From contig NZ_AP017655.1 in the NCBI RefSeq assembly GCF_002355855.1, forward strand, positions 1,364,001 to 1,428,000: a stretch of 64,000 bases of DNA, read 5' to 3'. The DNA is from Sphingobium cloacae (GTDB lineage: Bacteria; Pseudomonadota; Alphaproteobacteria; Sphingomonadales; Sphingomonadaceae). Below, piece by piece: positions 38,569 to 47,880 of the stretch; the first letter of the stretch is position 1; the number at the start of each line of letters is the position of its first letter. Made by a program: the position numbers and the translations under genes. The notes beneath the pieces were generated by a model. It was not told the origin of the DNA, did no database searches, and saw only the letters and a program-made list of their open reading frames with translations.

Positions 38569-40155
38569 ATGGACATGGCCGTGATCGAGCTCTCACGCCT
38601 CCAGTTCGCCCTGACCGCGCTCTACCATTTCCTGTTCGTGCCCCTGACCCTCGGCCTCTCCTTCATTCTCGTCATCATGGAGAGCATCTATGTGATGACG
38701 GGGCGCGAAATCTGGCGGACGGTCACGCGCTTTTGGGGCAAGCTGTTCGGCATCAACTTCGTACTGGGCGTCGCCACCGGCATCACCATGGAATTCCAGT
38801 TCGGCACGAACTGGTCCTATTTTTCACATTATGTCGGCGACATCTTTGGCGCGCCGCTCGCCATCGAAGGGTTGATGGCCTTTTTCCTCGAGGCGACCTT
38901 CGTCGGGCTGATGTTCTTCGGGTGGGACAAATTGTCGAAGATCGGGCACCTGTTCACCACGTTCATGGTCGCGCTCGGCTCCAATCTCTCGGCGCTGTGG
39001 ATTCTGGTCGCCAATGGCTGGATGCAGCATCCGGTCGGGTCGCGCTTCAACCCTGAAACGATGCGCATGGAAGTCTCGGACTTCATGGCCGTGCTGTTCA
39101 ATCCTGTCGCGCAGGCCAAGTTCGTCCACACGGTGAGCGCGGGTTACGTCTGCGCCTCGGTCTTCGTGCTGGGTGTCTCGGCCTGGTATCTGCTCAAGGG
39201 CAAATGGGTCGCCGTGGCAAAGCGGAGCTTTACTGTCGCGGCCGCCTTCGGCCTCGCTTCGTCGCTATCGGTCGTCGTGCTGGGCGACGAGAGCGGCTAT
39301 GCGCTGACCGACAACCAGAAGATGAAGCTCGCCGCACTCGAAGCGATGTGGCACACCGAACCTGCGCCTGCGGGGATCGCGGTCTTCGGCATCCCGAGCC
39401 TGAAAGGCCGCGACACCCGATATGAAGTGAAGATTCCCTATGTTCTGGGCCTCATTTCCACACGCAGCCTGACCGGCGAAGTCTCCGGCATCTTCGAACT
39501 GGTCGCCAAGGCACAGGACCGCATCGAGAACGGCATCAAGGCCTATGACGCGGTCGAGAAGCTGAAGGTGGACCAAAAGGACATGGCCGCTCGTGAGGCT
39601 TTCGAGCGCAGCAAGGCCGATCTCGGCTATGCGCTTCTCCTCAAGCGTTTCGTGGCCGATCCTCGGGCGGCCACGCCTCAGGATATCGAGAAGGCCGCAT
39701 GGTCGACCGTGCCGAATGTCCCGGTCATGTTCTGGGTCTTCCGCGTGATGGCGGGCCTTGGCTTCTTCTTCATCGCCTTCTTCGGCGCCGCTTTCTGGAT
39801 GGCGTCGGTCCGCGGGTTCGATTGTGACAATGGCTTTTGCCGTGTCTTGCTGCGCGCGGCCGTCTGGATCATTCCGCTGCCGTGGATCGCGATCGAATTC
39901 GGCTGGCTGCTCGCGGAGATCGGACGACAGCCCTGGGCGATCGAAGGCGTGCTGCCGACCTTCCTCGCCGCATCGAGCCTGACCGTCGCGCAGCTCTGGA
40001 CGACGATCATCGGCTTCACCCTCATCTACGGCGCGCTGGCGGTCATCGAAGTACGCCTGATGCTGGCCGCGATCCGCAAGGGCCCCGACGAGCATCACGC
40101 GCCAGCGCCGGCACCGGCGGGCCCGAGCGGCTACGCGCCCATTCCCGCGGAATAA
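38569..40155 (+). CDS. cydA: Cytochrome bd ubiquinol oxidase subunit I
   Basis: The 528-residue haem b558/b595/d subunit of the sulfide- and cyanide-tolerant quinol oxidase. Signatures are SRLQFALTALYHFLFVPLTLG at the start and GRQPW (in EIGRQPWAIEGVLPT) near 450. A long Q-loop (~residues 260-390) fits the L-subfamily. AAGGAG eight bases upstream decides ATG 38569 over 38551. Followed by cydB after 12 bp. Confidence 0.96.
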   Translation: MDMAVIELSRLQFALTALYHFLFVPLTLGLSFILVIMESIYVMTGREIWRTVTRFWGKLFGINFVLGVATGITMEFQFGTNWSYFSHYVGDIFGAPLAIEGLMAFFLEATFVGLMFFGWDKLSKIGHLFTTFMVALGSNLSALWILVANGWMQHPVGSRFNPETMRMEVSDFMAVLFNPVAQAKFVHTVSAGYVCASVFVLGVSAWYLLKGKWVAVAKRSFTVAAAFGLASSLSVVVLGDESGYALTDNQKMKLAALEAMWHTEPAPAGIAVFGIPSLKGRDTRYEVKIPYVLGLISTRSLTGEVSGIFELVAKAQDRIENGIKAYDAVEKLKVDQKDMAAREAFERSKADLGYALLLKRFVADPRAATPQDIEKAAWSTVPNVPVMFWVFRVMAGLGFFFIAFFGAAFWMASVRGFDCDNGFCRVLLRAAVWIIPLPWIAIEFGWLLAEIGRQPWAIEGVLPTFLAASSLTVAQLWTTIIGFTLIYGALAVIEVRLMLAAIRKGPDEHHAPAPAPAGPSGYAPIPAE

Positions 40156-40167
40156 GGAGAACAGGTC

Positions 40168-41316
40168 ATGGCCCCTCCCATCGACTATGAAACGCTCCGG
40201 CTCATCTGGTGGCTGCTGATGGGCGTCCTCCTGATCGGCTTCACCCTGACCGACGGCTTTGACCTCGGCACCGCCGCGCTCCTGCCCTTCGTCGCGAAGA
40301 CCGATGCCGAACGGCGGCTCGTCATCAACTCGATCGGCGCGACGTGGGAAGGCAACCAGGTCTGGTTCATCCTTGGCGGCGGCGCGATCTTCGCGGCCTG
40401 GCCGTTCGTCTATGCGGTCAGCTTCTCCGGCTTCTACCTCGCGATGTTCCTTGTCCTCGCCGCGCTCATCCTGCGGCCCGTCGGCTTCAAATATCGCTCC
40501 AAGAAACCCGATGCGGCCTGGCGCGCGCGCTGGGACTGGGCGCTGTTCGTCGGCGGGTTCGTGCCCGCTCTGGTGTTCGGCGTCGCGGTCGGCAACGTAC
40601 TGACCGGCATCCCCTTCCGCCTCGATAGCGACCTGCGTTCCTTCTACGAGGGGAGCCTGCTCGGCCTGTTCCATCCTTTCTCGCTGGTCGCGGGCCTGCT
40701 CTCGGTCGCGATGGTCGTGCTGCACGGGGCGAGCTGGCTCGCGATCAAGATCGAGCACGGCGTGGTGCATGATCGCGCCCGCGCCTTCGGTCAGGTCGCG
40801 GCGGTTGCATCGATCCTGTTGTTCGCGCTGGGCGGCGTGATGGTTACGACCATGGGCTATGGTTTCCGCCTGACGCACGCCGCCGATCCGCTTGGCCCCT
40901 CCAATCCGCTGCTCTCCGGCACGGTTGCGGCGCCGGGAGCATGGCTCGACAATTATGGCGCGCATCCCTGGATGCTGATCGCGCCCGTCCTCGGCTTCGC
41001 CGGACCGCTGCTGGCATGGCTCGGCATTCGTACGGGCCGCGAGCTTCTGGCCTTCGGCGGTTCGTCGCTCGGCGCGATCGGCATCATTGCGACCGTGGGC
41101 CTGTCGATGTTCCCGTTCATCCTGCCCAGCTCGATCGACCCGGCTTCGAGCCTGACGGTCTGGAATGCCTCGTCCAGCCATGTGACCTTGTTCATCATGC
41201 TGGCCGTGACGGTGCTGCTGCTGCCGATCGTGCTGCTCTACACCGCCTGGGTCTATAAAGTGCTGTTCGGCCGCATAACCCTGCGCGATGTCGACACCAA
41301 TCCCGACTATTACTGA
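40168..41316 (+). CDS. cydB: Cytochrome bd ubiquinol oxidase subunit II
   Basis: 382 residues with eight or nine membrane helices. The family start (YETLRLIWWLLMGVLLIGF, then LTDGFDLG), WEGNQVWFILGGGAIFAAWP and KIEHG are visible. Length fits the type. It lies between cydA and cydX with tight spacing. Confidence 0.95.
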   Translation: MAPPIDYETLRLIWWLLMGVLLIGFTLTDGFDLGTAALLPFVAKTDAERRLVINSIGATWEGNQVWFILGGGAIFAAWPFVYAVSFSGFYLAMFLVLAALILRPVGFKYRSKKPDAAWRARWDWALFVGGFVPALVFGVAVGNVLTGIPFRLDSDLRSFYEGSLLGLFHPFSLVAGLLSVAMVVLHGASWLAIKIEHGVVHDRARAFGQVAAVASILLFALGGVMVTTMGYGFRLTHAADPLGPSNPLLSGTVAAPGAWLDNYGAHPWMLIAPVLGFAGPLLAWLGIRTGRELLAFGGSSLGAIGIIATVGLSMFPFILPSSIDPASSLTVWNASSSHVTLFIMLAVTVLLLPIVLLYTAWVYKVLFGRITLRDVDTNPDYY

Positions 41317-41328
41317 AGGAGGACACCG

Positions 41329-41439
41329 ATGTGGTATTTCAGTTGGGTGCTGGGCGTGGGCCTCGCCGTTGGCTTCGGCATCATCAACGGCATGTGGCAC
41401 GAATTTCATGCCGATCCCGATGACGACGCGGTGGTCTGA
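41329..41439 (+). CDS. cydX: Cytochrome bd oxidase small subunit CydX
   Basis: A 36-residue single-helix protein that stabilises the haems of cytochrome bd. It starts MWYFSWVLGVGLAVGFG, with the conserved WHE at residue ~23 and an acidic tail (DPDDDAVV). GAAGGAGGAC lies upstream. It begins 12 bp after cydB, as in other cydABX operons. Confidence 0.9.
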   Translation: MWYFSWVLGVGLAVGFGIINGMWHEFHADPDDDAVV

Positions 41440-41477
41440 ACGCCGCTTGCCCTGATCGGCATCGGCAATGGTCAGCT

Positions 41478-41500
41478 ATCGCGGAGCCTCTTTCCGCGAT
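41478..41500. terminator. Hairpin between convergent cydX and arsR
   Basis: Perfect 8-bp stem ATCGCGGA / TCCGCGAT with a 7-base loop. The T run is weak. It could end transcription from both sides. Confidence 0.5.
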
Positions 41501-41532
41501 CTCCTTTGCGCCTCGCCTTCACGGCATGTTCG

Positions 41533-41856
41533 TCAGGACTGCTCGACAGCCGGCCCGAAGCGGTCGCAGAGCATGTCGATCAGCTTGCGAACATCTTCGT
41601 CGGCGAGGCTGTAATAAATCGTCGTGCCGTCGCGGCGGGTCTTGAGGAGCCCTCCTTCGCGCAACCGCCCTAGATGCTGGGAGACGCTAGATTGCGATTG
41701 CCCGCACAGTTCCACCATCTGCCCGACGGAAAACTCTCCCTGGGTCAGTCGGCACAGGATCAGCAGGCGTTGCTCATTGGCGAGCAGCTTCAGCACGCTT
41801 GCCGCATGGGCGGCGTGCCGGGCGAGTTGCGCAAGGGGCGTATCGAGCGGTATCAT
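41533..41856 (-). CDS. ArsR-family regulator, BigR/YgaV-like candidate persulfide sensor
   Basis: 107 residues with a winged helix (VGQMVELCGQSQSSVSQHLGRLREGGLL). Cysteines are at 35 (LLILC), 51 and 97 (MLCDRF). Cys35 and Cys97 sit about where BigR/SqrR/YgaV carry their sulfane-sulfur-sensing pair, so a persulfide sensor is plausible. It is the last gene of the rhodanese-adaptor-RND operon and overlaps the RND stop by four bases. Probable operator at 46496-46517. Confidence 0.8.
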   Translation of the reverse strand: MIPLDTPLAQLARHAAHAASVLKLLANEQRLLILCRLTQGEFSVGQMVELCGQSQSSVSQHLGRLREGGLLKTRRDGTTIYYSLADEDVRKLIDMLCDRFGPAVEQS

Positions 41857-44800
41857 CTGGTTGCGGGTTTCCCATCATCGCGAAGCAGGATGTAGATAGC
41901 CGGAATAACCAGCACGGTCAGCAGCGTCGAGGAGGCGAGGCCGAACAGCAGCGAAATGGCAAGCCCCTGAAAGATCGGGTCCGTGAGGATCACCGCCGCG
42001 CCGATCATGGCTGCGGCGGCCGTGAGGACGATCGGCTTGAACCGGATCGTCCCGGCTTCCAGCAGCACGTCGCGCAGCGATTTGTCCGGCGTCGTCGAAT
42101 GGCGGATAAAATCGACCAGCAGGATGGAATTGCGCACGATGATGCCGGCAAGGGCGATGAAGCCGATCATCGATGTCGCCGTGAAGGGCGCGCCGAACAG
42201 CATGTGGCCGATGACGATCCCGACCAGCGTCAGCGGCACGGGGGTCAGGATGACCAGCGGCAGGCGGAAGCTCCTGAACTGCGCGACGACGAGGATATAG
42301 ATGCCCAGCAGCGCGACCATGAACGCGCCGCCCATGTCGCGGAAGGTGACCCAGGTGATCTCCCATTCGCCGTCCCAGAGCAGGGACGACAGGCTCTCGT
42401 CCTCCGGTTGGCCGTTGAGGCGGATTTTCGGCTTTTGCAGGCCCTTGCCCGCCCAGTCATAATCTTCCACCGCGCGATCGACCGCCAGCATGCCGTAGAT
42501 CGGCGCTTCATAGGCGCCCGCCAGTTCGGCTGTCACCATGTCGGCATAGCGGCCGTCGCGGCGGAAGATCATGGGGCTCCCCGTCTCGGTGCGGGCATCG
42601 ACCACGGCGCCGAGATCGATAAGCTGGCCGCCCGGAGCCTGCGCGACCGGAGTGCTCGACAAGGCCTGCGTCCAGCTTCGGTCCTTCTGGGCGAGCGCGA
42701 TGGTGATCGGCAGCGGCGCGCGCCCGTCTCCGCGCGGGGCGTAGCCGACCGTCTGGCTGCCCATCAGCATGCCGATGCTGTCCGCGACCTCGCGCTGCGA
42801 CAGGCCGTAATAGTCGATGCGGTCGCGCTGGAGGACGAGGCGCAGCTTCGGGCGCGGCGTCCCGACACTGGTGTCGACATCGACGATGAAGGGGACGGAC
42901 CGGAAGATTTTTTCCAATTCGCCCGCCATCTTCTGGCGCGTGGCGGCATCCGGCCCATAGACCTCGGCCAGCAGCGTCGCCAGCACCGGCGGCCCCGGCG
43001 GCGTCTCTACCACCTTGATCGACGCGCTATCCGGCAGCTTCAGCGTCTTCAGCCGCTGGCGCAGGTCCAGCGCGATCTGGTGGCTCGACCGGCTGCGGTC
43101 GCCCTTGGGCAGCAGCGTCACCATCACGTCGCCCTGCTCGGGCTGCGAGCGCAGGAAATAATGGCGGACGAGGCCGTTGAAGTTGAACGGCGCGGATGTG
43201 CCGACATAGACCTCCATCGCCATCGCTTCGGGCAGGCCGCGCACGACGCCCGCGACATCCTCCAGTACGCGGCCCGTCCCTTCGAGCGCGGTGCCTTCGG
43301 GCATGTCCACCACCACCTGCATCTCCGACTTGTTGTCGAACGGCAGCAGCTTCACGGTGACGGCCTTGAAGTAGAACATCGAACAGGCGAGCAGCGTCGC
43401 CACCCCGACAGCGATCAGGAAGTTGCGCGCGGACTGGCGCGTGCCGATGACGCGATGCGCGACGCGGGCATAAAGCTGGCCCAGCCTGCCGCCGCTTTCG
43501 TCATGGCCATGGGCAAGCGTCTTGCGCGCGAAACGGATCATCAGCCACGGCGCGATCACCACGGCGACGAAAAAGGAGAAGATCATCGCCGCCGATGCAT
43601 TGACCGGGATCGGCGCCATATAAGGGCCCATAAGACCGGAGACGAACAGCATCGGCAGCAACGCGGCAACCACGGTGAGGGTCGCGACCACGGTCGGGTT
43701 GCCGACCTCGGCCACCGCCTCGATCGCGGCCTGCGTGCGGCTGCGGCCATCGTCCATCGCCCAATGACGGGCGATATTCTCGATCATGACGATGGCATCG
43801 TCGACAAGGATGCCGATGGAGAAGATCAGCGCGAACAGGCTGACCCGGTTGATCGTGTAGCCCATGAGGTTAGACGCGAACAGGGTGAGCAGGATCGTCG
43901 TCGGGATGACCACGGCGGTGACGCCCGCCTCGCGCCACCCGATCGCGAAGCCGATCAGCACGACGATGGAGACGGTCGCCAGCGCGAGATGAAACAGCAG
44001 TTCATTCGCCTTCTCGTTCGCCGTTTCGCCATAGTTGCGGGTGACGGCGACCGTCACATCATCGGGGATCAGCTGGCCTTTCAGGCTCTCGACGCGCTGG
44101 AGAATGGCGTCGGACACCAGCACGGCATTGGCCCCGGCGCGCTTGGCGAAGGCGATGCTGACGGCGGGAGCCGAATCCCACTTGCCATTCTCCGCCTTCG
44201 CCCAGCGCCACGCGCGCGCCTGATCCTCGCGCGGCCCCTGCGTAACGCTCGCGACATCGCGCAGATAAACGGGCGAGCCGGAAGCGGAGCGCACGGTCAA
44301 AAGCCCGACCTCCTGCGCCGAAAACAGCGTGCGACCCGCGGTCACCGCGACCGCCTTGCCGTCCTCACGAATATTGCCGAGCGGAAAACTGCGGTTGGCC
44401 TGGCCCGCCGCCTCGATCACGCTGCCGAGCGGCACGCCATATTGGCGCAGCCTGGCGGGATCGGGGGCGACGCGGATTTCCTCCGGCCGCCCGCCGACGA
44501 GGAAGCTGAGGCCCACATTGTCGACCTTAGCGATCTCCGTGCGCAATTTCGAGGCCAGTTCATAGAGGCTGGCGTCGTTCCACTGGTCCCCCCCCCCCGG
44601 CCTGGGCGTCAGGGTCAGGACGACGGCAGGCACGTCGTTGATGCCGCGCACCGTCACCTTGGGATCGGGAATGCCGACCGGCTTCCTGTCCCAATTGGCG
44701 CGCAGCTTTTCCTCTATGCGGATCGCCGCATCCTCGGGGTTCGATCCCACCAGGAAACGCGCCGTCACCATCACGCCGTCATCCTGCGCCTGGGTATAGA

Positions 44801-45053
44801 CATGCTCCACCCCGTCGACGCTCTTGACGATGGTTTCGAGCGGTATGCCCACCAGCTCGGTCGCGTCGGCGGCGGAGAGGCCGGGCGCCATCAGCTGAAT
44901 ATCCACCATCGGCACGCTGATCTGCGGTTCCTCCTCCCGGGGGATGGAAAGCAGGGCCAGCAGACCGACGGCGATCGCCGCGAGCAGGAACAGCGGCGTC
45001 AGAGGCGAGGCAATGGTGGCCCTGGTCAGGCGACCGGAAATGCCGAGGTTCAT
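41853..45053 (-). CDS. RND efflux permease
   Basis: A 1066-residue inner-membrane proton-driven pump with twelve helices and two large periplasmic loops. Recognisable are SIPREEEPQISVP near residue 36, the helix-4 aspartates in IGILVDDAIVMIEN (~410), and FGAPFTATSMIGFIALAGI near 990. The partners are the adaptor upstream and the TolC-like channel on the divergent operon. An 11-G run (44588-44598, plus-strand Cs) encodes Gly-Gly-Gly near residue 153 and could allow slippage. The substrate is unknown; context suggests sulfur or redox-active compounds. Confidence 0.92.
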   Translation of the reverse strand: MNLGISGRLTRATIASPLTPLFLLAAIAVGLLALLSIPREEEPQISVPMVDIQLMAPGLSAADATELVGIPLETIVKSVDGVEHVYTQAQDDGVMVTARFLVGSNPEDAAIRIEEKLRANWDRKPVGIPDPKVTVRGINDVPAVVLTLTPRPGGGDQWNDASLYELASKLRTEIAKVDNVGLSFLVGGRPEEIRVAPDPARLRQYGVPLGSVIEAAGQANRSFPLGNIREDGKAVAVTAGRTLFSAQEVGLLTVRSASGSPVYLRDVASVTQGPREDQARAWRWAKAENGKWDSAPAVSIAFAKRAGANAVLVSDAILQRVESLKGQLIPDDVTVAVTRNYGETANEKANELLFHLALATVSIVVLIGFAIGWREAGVTAVVIPTTILLTLFASNLMGYTINRVSLFALIFSIGILVDDAIVMIENIARHWAMDDGRSRTQAAIEAVAEVGNPTVVATLTVVAALLPMLFVSGLMGPYMAPIPVNASAAMIFSFFVAVVIAPWLMIRFARKTLAHGHDESGGRLGQLYARVAHRVIGTRQSARNFLIAVGVATLLACSMFYFKAVTVKLLPFDNKSEMQVVVDMPEGTALEGTGRVLEDVAGVVRGLPEAMAMEVYVGTSAPFNFNGLVRHYFLRSQPEQGDVMVTLLPKGDRSRSSHQIALDLRQRLKTLKLPDSASIKVVETPPGPPVLATLLAEVYGPDAATRQKMAGELEKIFRSVPFIVDVDTSVGTPRPKLRLVLQRDRIDYYGLSQREVADSIGMLMGSQTVGYAPRGDGRAPLPITIALAQKDRSWTQALSSTPVAQAPGGQLIDLGAVVDARTETGSPMIFRRDGRYADMVTAELAGAYEAPIYGMLAVDRAVEDYDWAGKGLQKPKIRLNGQPEDESLSSLLWDGEWEITWVTFRDMGGAFMVALLGIYILVVAQFRSFRLPLVILTPVPLTLVGIVIGHMLFGAPFTATSMIGFIALAGIIVRNSILLVDFIRHSTTPDKSLRDVLLEAGTIRFKPIVLTAAAAMIGAAVILTDPIFQGLAISLLFGLASSTLLTVLVIPAIYILLRDDGKPATR

Positions 45054-46102
45054 TGGCCGGTGGCCTTGGCGGGATTGCCGGGGACGAACAGGGTGTCGCC
45101 GGCGGAAACGCCGCTCAATATCTCGACCATGCCGGGATCGGCCGTCGGCGCGATCTGAACCGGCACCATGCCGAGGCGCTTGCCTTCGGTCACGATCTGA
45201 ACCTGGTCCATGCCGTAGCGGGTGGTGACGAACCGGCGCGGCACGACCAGCGCCTTGCGCGTGCCGATCTCGACCGATGCGCTCACGCGGCGGCCGACGA
45301 ATTGGGTTGAGAGGCCAGGCAGCGTCGCATCGACGCGAACCTGGCCTCCGGTGATCGCAGGATAGACCTGCGTCACGCTGCCCTGGTGCGACCCGGCAGG
45401 CACCCCTGTATCAGTGAAGATTGTGTCATCGACGATCACGCGAGCACCGGGGCGGACCTGTCCGGCGACGGATTCGGGAAGCATCAGGCGCAGAACGGGC
45501 GGCCCCGCCGTCACGGTCGCGATCGACATGCCCGGCGCGACGGGAGAGCCCGCGGGAATATCGGCGCGAAGCACGCGGCCGCTTGCCGGAGCGATCACCG
45601 CGCCCTGCCCCGCGACGCTGGCACTGGCGCCCTGCTGCGCACGCGCGGCGGCAACCTGCGCGTCGGCCGCATGGGCGGCGGCAACCGCCTGATCGAGCCG
45701 CGCTTTTGCGTAGACGCCATTATTGTAGAGATCGCGGATGCGTGCGAGATCGGCACTGGCGCGCGCGGCTTCAGCCTGCGCAGCGGCAGCTTGCGCGCCA
45801 TAGGCGCTCGCCTCGTAGCCGAGCCGGGAATCGACGATCAAGCCAATCCGCTGGCCCTTCTGCACAGAATCGCCGGGGCGGACGGAAAGCGCCGTCAGGA
45901 TGCCGGGAATACGGGCCAGCACTTCGGCCTGGTCGCGGGTGGCGATCTCCGCGCCGACCGCCTTCATGTCGGCAATCTCCTTGGGGACAAGCCGCACCAT
46001 GTCACCGGCAGGCAATGGTGCCAACGCCTGTTCTTGCCCCACCTCGCTACCGCACGCCGATAGCGCCAGCATAACGCCAGCCAACCAGAGCCACTTGCCC
46101 AT
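45050..46102 (-). CDS. RND periplasmic adaptor (membrane fusion protein)
   Basis: 350 residues with a lipobox (LSAC near 17). A lipoyl-type half (LSVRPGDSVQKGQRIG near 75), a short alpha-hairpin rich in Ala (~105-150) and the second lipoyl half (VIAPASGRVLRADIPAG near 165) follow. It connects the RND pump to an outer-membrane channel. It overlaps the RND start by four bases and follows the rhodanese by 27 bp. Confidence 0.9.
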   Translation of the reverse strand: MGKWLWLAGVMLALSACGSEVGQEQALAPLPAGDMVRLVPKEIADMKAVGAEIATRDQAEVLARIPGILTALSVRPGDSVQKGQRIGLIVDSRLGYEASAYGAQAAAAQAEAARASADLARIRDLYNNGVYAKARLDQAVAAAHAADAQVAAARAQQGASASVAGQGAVIAPASGRVLRADIPAGSPVAPGMSIATVTAGPPVLRLMLPESVAGQVRPGARVIVDDTIFTDTGVPAGSHQGSVTQVYPAITGGQVRVDATLPGLSTQFVGRRVSASVEIGTRKALVVPRRFVTTRYGMDQVQIVTEGKRLGMVPVQIAPTADPGMVEILSGVSAGDTLFVPGNPAKATGQ

Positions 46103-46129
46103 GCCGCCTACACCCCCTCCCTTTCGCGC

Positions 46130-46480
46130 TTAGCCGCCAACCACCGGCAAGCCGGCGTCCTTCCAGGCGCCTATGCCTCCGGCCAGATGCGTATCGACCG
46201 CCGCTCGCGCCGCCGCGCACTGGTCAAGCGCCTGGCCCGATCGTCGTCCGCCCGCGCATTGCAGCACGACGGTCCGGCCTTCGGGATCAGGAATGTCATG
46301 CGGTGAAAATCCCGACAGCGGCATGTTTATGGCGCCGGAAATGTGGCCGGTGGCGAACTCGCCCGCTTCGCGCACGTCAATCAGAAGCGCTTTTCCGTCC
46401 TTCAACATCGCGTCCAACTCGGCGGGATCGATCTCACGGTGGGGATCACGTTTGTTGAATCCGAACATGGCAGCCTCCAT
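46130..46480 (-). CDS. Rhodanese-like sulfurtransferase
   Basis: A 116-residue single-domain protein. LLIDVREAGEFATGHISGAINMP is the rhodanese start. The catalytic cysteine is in VLQCAGGRRSGQAL near residue 74. It carries sulfane sulfur as a persulfide. In E. coli YgaP the same domain is fused to a DUF2892 membrane part, which here is a separate gene on the divergent operon. First gene of the rhodanese-adaptor-RND-arsR operon. Confidence 0.9.
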   Translation of the reverse strand: MEAAMFGFNKRDPHREIDPAELDAMLKDGKALLIDVREAGEFATGHISGAINMPLSGFSPHDIPDPEGRTVVLQCAGGRRSGQALDQCAAARAAVDTHLAGGIGAWKDAGLPVVGG

Positions 46481-46495
46481 AAGTTTATAGATTGC

Positions 46496-46517
46496 ATATA
46501 ACGTGTAATAGTTATAT
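46496..46517. promoter_or_regulatory. Candidate ArsR operator between rhodanese and sqr operons
   Basis: Perfect 7-bp inverted repeat ATATAAC-N8-GTTATAT in the 70-bp AT-rich divergent region. It encloses CGTGTAA (46502-46508), the reverse complement of TTACACG, i.e. the shared TTACNCG half-site. Its spacing fits a dimeric ArsR protein. Confidence 0.6.
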
Positions 46518-46550
46518 TAGTCAATGTCCTTGAAACAGGAGGGGTCGCAG

Positions 46551-47652
46551 ATGGGCAAGCCATTGATCGTGGTGTTAGGAGCGGGTCTGGGAGGCACGAT
46601 TGCCTCCTATGAGATCAAGGCGGCCGTGAAAGGCCGTGCCGACGTAATGACAGTGTCGGACACTGATACCTACAGCTTCGTCCCTTCCAATCCCTGGGTG
46701 GCGGTGCGCTGGCGTGAGCCCGAAGCCATCCAGATCGACCTCCCACCGGTGTTCGCGAAGAAGAAGATCGGCTTCACGTCGATCGGCGCAAGGCGCGTCC
46801 ATGCCAGCAAAAAATGCCTCGAACTCAATGACGGTTCGTCTATCAATTACGATTATCTTGTAATTTCAACGGGTCCCGATCTGGCGTTCGACGAGATCGA
46901 AGGCTTGGGTCCGCATGGCGGCCATACCGTCTCCGTCTGCCAGACCGCGCACGCCGCTGCCGCCGCCGACAAGTTCGATGCGTTCGTGGAAAATCCCGGC
47001 CCGATCGTCATCGGTGCCGTCCAGGGCGCATCCTGCTACGGCCCGGCCTATGAGTTCGCGCTGATCCTCGATACCGAGCTGCGCAAGCGCAAGATCCGCG
47101 ACAAGGTGCCGATGACCTTCGTCACCGCCGAACCCTATATCGGGCATCTCGGTCTCGACGGCGTGGGCGATACCAAGTCGCTGCTCGAAAGCGAACTGCG
47201 CGACCGGCATATCAAATGGATCACCAACGCGCGCGTGACCAGGGTCGAGCACGACGTCATGCATGTTGATGAAGTCGGCGAGGATGGCGCGGTCAGGAAG
47301 GCGCATGATCTGCCCTTCGGCTTCTCAATGATGCTTCCGGCGTTCCGCGGCGTCCCTGCGGTGAGCAATATCGAAGGGCTGACCAACCCGCGCGGCTTCG
47401 TCATCGTCGACAGGCACCAGCGCAATCCCGCCTTCCCGGAGATCTTCGCGCTCGGCGTCTGCGTCGCCATCCCGCCGACCGGGCCGACGCCGGTGCCGGT
47501 GGGCGTGCCCAAGACCGGCTTCATGATCGAATCCATGGCGACGGCGATCGCCGCCAACCTGTCGCTGATCCTCGACGGCAAGGAGCCGACGGCCGAGGCC
47601 ACGTGGAACGCGGTCTGCGCACGCGATGGGCATCCGCAAGTTGCGTTTCTGA
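46551..47652 (+). pseudogene. Sulfide:quinone oxidoreductase-like flavoprotein, C-terminally deleted
   Basis: An FAD enzyme with GAGLGG at residue ~10, Cys130 (VCQTAHA), Cys162 (GASCYGPAYEF) and Cys304 (ALGVCVAIPP), the expected SQR cysteines. Similarity ends at TWNAVC near residue 356. A short out-of-frame tail (MGIRKLRF, stop 47650-47652) matches the usual SQR C-terminus, so ~65 residues that attach the enzyme to the membrane have been deleted with a frameshift. In frame, translation would run on past DUF2892 into tolC, to 49142. AGGAGGGG before ATG 46551 decides the start. Confidence 0.8.
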
Positions 47653-47676
47653 TCCTCAAGGAAAGGAGTGAGACTG

Positions 47677-47880
47677 ATGACTCTCGATCGTGCCGTGATG
47701 GCGTTTGCCGGCTGCGTGGTGCTGCTCGGCATCGTCCTGTCGCTGACCATGCATCCCTGGTGGATCGCGCTCACCGCCTTTGCAGGCCTCAACATGCTGC
47801 AGGCGAGCTTCACCGGCTTCTGCCCCGCCGCCATGCTGTTCAGGGCATTCGGCATCCGTCCGGGGACAGCCTTCAAATGA
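47677..47880 (+). CDS. DUF2892 inner-membrane protein (YgaP membrane part)
   Basis: 67 residues with two short helices; DRAVMAFAGCVVLLGIVL and the GFCPAAMLFRAFG motif are typical of DUF2892. AAAGGAG eight bases before ATG 47677. The stop overlaps the tolC ATG. Together with the rhodanese it would equal YgaP, a membrane sulfurtransferase. Confidence 0.88.
   Translation: MTLDRAVMAFAGCVVLLGIVLSLTMHPWWIALTAFAGLNMLQASFTGFCPAAMLFRAFGIRPGTAFK

Noticed and set aside
39265..41409. 714-codon open frame on the minus strand
   Set aside because: Antisense to cydA, cydB and cydX, with shadow-type composition rich in Arg, Glu, Gln and Asp.
41799..45158. 1119-codon open frame on the plus strand
   Set aside because: It lies antisense to the RND permease, is Arg/His/Asp-rich and lacks any domain; it is a high-GC shadow frame.
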